From NCBI GenBank assembly GCA_903871975.1, contig CAIQIY010000452.1, positions 1 to 8,970 of the forward strand: 8,970 nt of DNA. Reading direction: 5' to 3'. A program made the translations under genes and the position numbers. Below are positions 6,402 through 8,970 of the stretch, in pieces. Each line of letters starts with the position of its first letter. Positions within the stretch are counted from its first letter, which is position 1. The DNA is from an uncultured Chloroflexota bacterium. Lineage in GTDB: Bacteria; Chloroflexota; Chloroflexia; Chloroflexales; Roseiflexaceae. The notes under the pieces are model-generated. The model did no database searches, was not told the origin of the DNA, and saw only the letters and a program-made list of their open reading frames with translations.

Positions 6402-6405
6402 GGGC

Positions 6406-7328
6406 TCAGGCGGGCTGCCGGCGCCGCAGCCAGGCCGCGGTCGCGGCGATCTGCTCGGCAGCAGGCGGCGGATGCGCGCGTCGGACATCACGAACGGCTG
6501 CTCGAACTGGTACTGCATCTCCGGCAGCTCACGCAGCAGCGGATCGAACGCACCCAGCAGCCGCAGCAGCCATCCCGGCATCTGCCGCGTCTGCAGCGGC
6601 ACCTGCAGCGCTGCCGCCAGCGCACCCAGCAGCGCACGGCCCGGCTGGGCGGCGAGCACGGGCAGGTGCAGCGTCTGGCCCGCAAGCTCGGGGTGCATCC
6701 CGAGCTGCAGCAGCCCGTCGGCGACGTCGGGCACGTAGCTCCACGAGTGTGGCTGATCGATGTCGCTGATGACATCGACGGCGGCGCCGGCGAGCAGCTG
6801 GGCGATCGCGCGCGGGTGCAGCAGCGTGGCGTTGTCGGCACCCGGACCGAAGAAATCGCTGGCCCGCCCGATGGTCACGGCCACATCGCCGCGCACATGC
6901 ATGGCGCGCAGCTCGTCGGCGAGCTGCTTGCGGATGACGCCCTTGCGGCTGCGCGGCTGTTCCGGTGTCTGCTCGTCGAACGTGCCGGTGGCGCCGACGG
7001 CGTACAGATTGTCGAGCACGACGAGACGCGCGCCGGCCGATTGCGCCGCCGCTGCGATCGAGCGCGTGAGCGGCGGCAACTGGGTCGCCCACATGTGGTA
7101 GGGCACGTTGGCACAATGGTAGACCACGGTCGCGCCGGCGGCGGCGCGGATGGCCGATGCACGGTCCGACGCATCGGCCTGCACCGCCTCGTGGGCCGTG
7201 TGGCGACGCGCCTCGGCCGTGCGCCGGACGCTGCGCACCGCCAGACCGCGGGCGAGCAGCAGGTCGACCAGCCGGCTGCCGACCTGGCCGGTCCCGAAGA
7301 CGACATGGAGTGCGGATGATGCGATCAT
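6406..7328 (-). CDS. NAD-dependent epimerase/dehydratase-like SDR, apparently frameshifted near the 3' end
   Basis: Extended SDR-like NAD(P)-binding protein of about 307 aa. Rossmann motif VFGTGQVGS at residues 10-18; Tyr109 in DNLYAVGA; basic segment RKGVIRKQLADEL at 128-140; GRASDFFGPG at 154-163; HSWSYVPDVADGL at 194-206. These match NAD-dependent epimerase family proteins; substrate unknown. ATG 7328 has GGGAG 7 nt upstream. The starting frame stays good through MSDARIRRLL (residues 281-290), then turns into Pro/Arg/Cys-rich sequence. Switching frame at about 6451-6464 gives AEQIAATAAWLRRRQPA and a TGA at 6408-6406, a typical end for this family. The family's usual tail is several residues longer here, so a deletion of about 22 nt (or 1 nt) would explain it. 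Either a damaged gene or a sequencing error. Second gene of the operon, 12 nt behind the first. Confidence 0.78.
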
Positions 7329-7340
7329 GGTGATGCTCCC

Positions 7341-7970
7341 TCACTGGCTGATGCTCGGCGTCGTATGCACGACTGCCGTCGATGTGGCCTGGTCGAGCAG
7401 GAAGCGCGCGGCCGACGCCGCCGTGATCGTGCGGCCGATGCCACGGCCATCGATGCTGCTGCGTACTGGTGCGTCGGGGCCAGCGATGATGCTCGGCAGC
7501 CGCACGGCCACCCATTCGGCGCGGCTCGCGCGCAACGCGGCCTCCATGCGCTCCTTGTCCGCGATGATCGGCAACAACCAGCGCAGAACCAGCGGAATCA
7601 CGATGCGATTGGCGAACCACGTGCCGCTGCCGCCGACACCGATGTTCGACATGCACACGATGCGCCTGACGTGCTGCCGCTCCATCGCTTCCAGCACGAC
7701 CACGACCGAGTCCGAGATGAGCGTGGTGCGCGTGCCGTCGCCCCTGCCGCCGATGCCGAGGCAGTGGATGACGGCATCGGCGCCAGCAATGCAGCGCTCG
7801 ACGTCGCTTGGTGCAGTGGGGTTGCCACCGAAGACGACGAGCTGCGGGTGGCTCAGCGATACGCGACGCGCGTCACGCACCAGCGCCGTGACGGTGTGGC
7901 CGCGCGCGAGTGCCTGAGCGACGACGTGGCTGCCGGTGAGGCCGGTGGCGCCGAAGATCGCGAGCTGCAT
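7341..7970 (-). CDS. Atypical SDR, NAD(P)H-binding protein (BVR-B/NmrA-like)
   Basis: Cytoplasmic NAD(P)-binding protein of 209 aa, first gene of the operon. Rossmann opening MQLAIFGATGLTGSHVV with GxxGxxG at residues 7-13; VTALVRD at 27-33 likely sets cofactor preference; DAVIHCLG at 65-72; VRRIVCMSNIGVGG at 101-114; DKERMEAALRAS at 138-149; WVAVRLPSIIAGP at 153-165. No classical YxxxK pair is visible, as usual in this atypical SDR group (biliverdin reductase B / flavin reductase-like). Substrate unknown. Start ATG 7970 has a very strong AAGGAGG (7977-7983) 6 nt upstream. The stop lies 12 nt before the next gene and overlaps its ribosome-binding region, so cotranscription is almost certain. 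A clear promoter lies about 90 bp upstream. Confidence 0.88.
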   Translation of the reverse strand: MQLAIFGATGLTGSHVVAQALARGHTVTALVRDARRVSLSHPQLVVFGGNPTAPSDVERCIAGADAVIHCLGIGGRGDGTRTTLISDSVVVVLEAMERQHVRRIVCMSNIGVGGSGTWFANRIVIPLVLRWLLPIIADKERMEAALRASRAEWVAVRLPSIIAGPDAPVRSSIDGRGIGRTITAASAARFLLDQATSTAVVHTTPSISQ

Positions 7971-8052
7971 GCCGTTCCTCCTTCATGTCTCGCGCTCGCC
8001 GGGCGCGTGGGGTGCCCGTCCGCCCCGCATGCGTGCGCCTGGCCAAAAACTG

Positions 8053-8074
8053 TACACTGTAAATATACACCGTA
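8053..8074. promoter_or_regulatory. Paired TACACYGTA boxes over the -10, candidate repressor operator
   Basis: TACACTGTA (8053-8061) and TACACCGTA (8066-8074) are direct copies with a 13-bp period; the first is itself a perfect palindrome around a central C. They flank the -10 element and the start site. Placement and spacing fit a dimeric repressor such as a TetR-type protein binding twice (inference); no regulator gene is in the window. Confidence 0.5.
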
Positions 8075-8090
8075 TTGTTTCAACCGTCAA
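8062..8090 (-). promoter_or_regulatory. Sigma-70-type promoter of the SDR-SDR-DUF4386 operon
   Basis: TTGACG (8090-8085), 17-bp spacer, TATATT (8067-8062), reading on the minus strand; 5 of 6 matches in each hexamer. Start expected near 8055, leaving a leader of about 85 nt before ATG 7970. It stands in a short AT-rich island in otherwise GC-rich DNA. Confidence 0.75.
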
Positions 8091-8470
8091 CCCAGGCGCG
8101 CAGGCGGCCAGGGCTGGTGCAACGCGCAGTGCGGTATTCGCGCGGTTCAAGGCCACGATGTTCGTCGGTCGTTGCCCCTGCACGCGCAGCGAGGCCACGC
8201 ACCATGCTGGTAGCGCACCGCTCCGCGACGGTGCATCAGCCCTGCGCAGGCCGTCGACCGCGCGCCGACCGCCACCGGCAGTCGCGTTCGGCGCAGCATG
8301 GCGTGGGCAGCGCGGCGGGGCCGGCAGCGAACCGGGACTCGTGGCCGAATCGTCGCGGGGGGCGGCGGCAGACGCTCCCTCGCAGGCGGCGCGTCGCCGT
8401 GTCGGCCGTGCTGCGGCAGCGGCGGGCCACTGGGCACACGTAGGTGACGGTCGTGCGGCGAGCGCTGCGC
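8091..8470. other. Gene-free stretch
   Basis: No recognisable gene. Open frames here are Arg/Pro/Ala-rich and lack ribosome binding sites, as expected from GC-rich noncoding DNA. One small hairpin GCACCG/CGGTGC (8215-8220 with 8229-8234, 8-nt loop) is present. One plus-strand frame happens to be open into the next gene. Confidence 0.5.
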
Positions 8471-8476
8471 TATACT
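8471..8476 (+). promoter_or_regulatory. -10 element upstream of the 3'-partial secreted protein
   Basis: TATACT, 35 bp before ATG 8512. No good -35 exists at 16-18 bp; GTGACG at 8444-8449 is 21 bp away. Called on the -10 and position alone. Confidence 0.4.
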
Positions 8477-8511
8477 GGGGCGAACCCGACATCATCAGGA
8501 GCGAGGGAGCG

Positions 8512-8970
8512 ATGCGAGCGATTCTGCTGGCCGGATTGCTGGTGTGGTATGGCCTGCTGGTGGTGCCGGCAGCGGCGCAGGCCCCAGAGTTCATGACCCT
8601 GGATCCGCCGACGGTGACCATCGCTGCCGAACGCGGTGCCGTGGTCGAGCGGCGCATCGTGCTGCGCACTGCCGGTGTCGTCAACGCGCTGAGCGCGGTT
8701 CCGGGGCAGCTGGTACGCGCCGACGATGCCGCCGCGCTGGCACCGACGGCATTGCAGGCACGCGCCGAGCGTACGGCGGCCGACGGCGGCGAGCAGCTGA
8801 CGCTCTGGCTGCGCGTCGACACGCGCGGCGCGCCGGCGGGCCGCTACCACGGCCAGATCCTGGTCACCCATCGCGGCAGCGCACAATCCGACGGAGCAGT
8901 GCTGCCGGTGACGCTCACCATCAAGGACCCGCCGGCGCCGGCGTTGCTGCTGCTGTTCGCCGGCGTGGCG
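8512..8970 (+). CDS. Secreted/anchored beta-rich protein, 3' partial
   Basis: The first 153 residues of a protein that continues past the window; not recognised. Seen: signal peptide at residues 1-23 (ILLAGLLVWYGLLVVPAAAQA, likely cleavage after AQA), then a region of about 110 residues rich in beta-forming sequence that resembles an Ig-like or NEW3-like extracellular domain, with LTLWLRVDTRGAPAGRYHGQILVTHRG and VLPVTLTIKDPPAP. At the edge PALLLLFAGVA looks like the start of a transmembrane helix, so the protein is probably membrane-anchored. Start ATG 8512 is chosen because the signal peptide starts there, with AGGAG (8497-8501) 10 nt upstream and GAGGGAG closer; the frame is open far upstream but carries no credible N terminus. 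No operon partner visible on the left. Confidence 0.75.
   Translation, partial: MRAILLAGLLVWYGLLVVPAAAQAPEFMTLDPPTVTIAAERGAVVERRIVLRTAGVVNALSAVPGQLVRADDAAALAPTALQARAERTAADGGEQLTLWLRVDTRGAPAGRYHGQILVTHRGSAQSDGAVLPVTLTIKDPPAPALLLLFAGVA

Noticed and set aside
8051..8078. Plus-strand promoter TGTACA-16-TATTGT
   Set aside because: Only 4 of 6 matches in each hexamer and no plus-strand gene within 430 bp.
8136..8165. tRNA-like T-arm (GGTTCAAGGCC)
   Set aside because: The T-stem has a mismatch and no acceptor, D or anticodon arms can be built around it.
8075..8443. 122-codon plus-strand open frame
   Set aside because: Arg/Ala/Pro-rich, begins inside the divergent promoter region and shows no domain pattern.
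8158..8511. In-frame upstream extension of the 3'-partial secreted protein
   Set aside because: The extension is low-complexity, would bury the signal peptide internally and spans the -10 element and ribosome binding site.

Overview
This is a GC-rich bacterial window with short intergenic gaps, sigma-70-type promoters and strong AGGAGG-like ribosome binding sites. No phylogenetic marker is present. The gene style (OmpR/HAMP-poor kinase pair, multi-copy DUF5666 secreted protein, NAD-dependent epimerase beside a DUF4386 membrane protein, SRPBCC-VOC fusion) is compatible with a Chloroflexota or similar high-GC soil or thermophilic bacterium, but that is a low-confidence inference. No rRNA, tRNA, CRISPR array, insertion sequence or prophage gene was seen.

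Left part (29-4033): a response regulator gene (1429-2103, minus) and a histidine kinase gene (29-1429, minus) overlap by one base and form a two-component operon. It is divergent from a large secreted protein (2267-4033, plus) made of seven tandem DUF5666-like repeats behind a signal peptide and a run of 11 acidic residues. The 163-bp divergent gap holds a near-perfect 12-nt inverted repeat, the best candidate for a shared operator. The kinase's extracytoplasmic loop also carries an Asp/Glu-rich stretch, so sensor and putative target share an unusual acidic feature. The first five repeats each have exactly two cysteines, the last two none.

Middle (4034-5570): a 314-bp gap with palindromes, an extended -10 promoter and a structured leader precedes a 309-aa fusion of an AHSA1/SRPBCC domain and a PhnB-like VOC domain (4348-5277, plus). 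A 293-bp gap with two hairpins follows.

Right part (5571-8090): a minus-strand operon runs from a well-formed promoter (TTGACG-17-TATATT, -10 flanked by two TACACYGTA boxes) through an atypical SDR (7341-7970), an NAD-dependent epimerase-like SDR (6406-7328) and a six-helix DUF4386-type membrane protein (5571-6305), ending at a strong hairpin. The second gene appears frameshifted near its 3' end. Its native frame therefore reads without a stop into the membrane-protein gene and makes an artefactual or real 585-codon fused ORF.

Far right (8091-8970): about 380 bp without a recognisable gene, then a -10 element and the start of a secreted, beta-rich, probably membrane-anchored protein that runs off the window.
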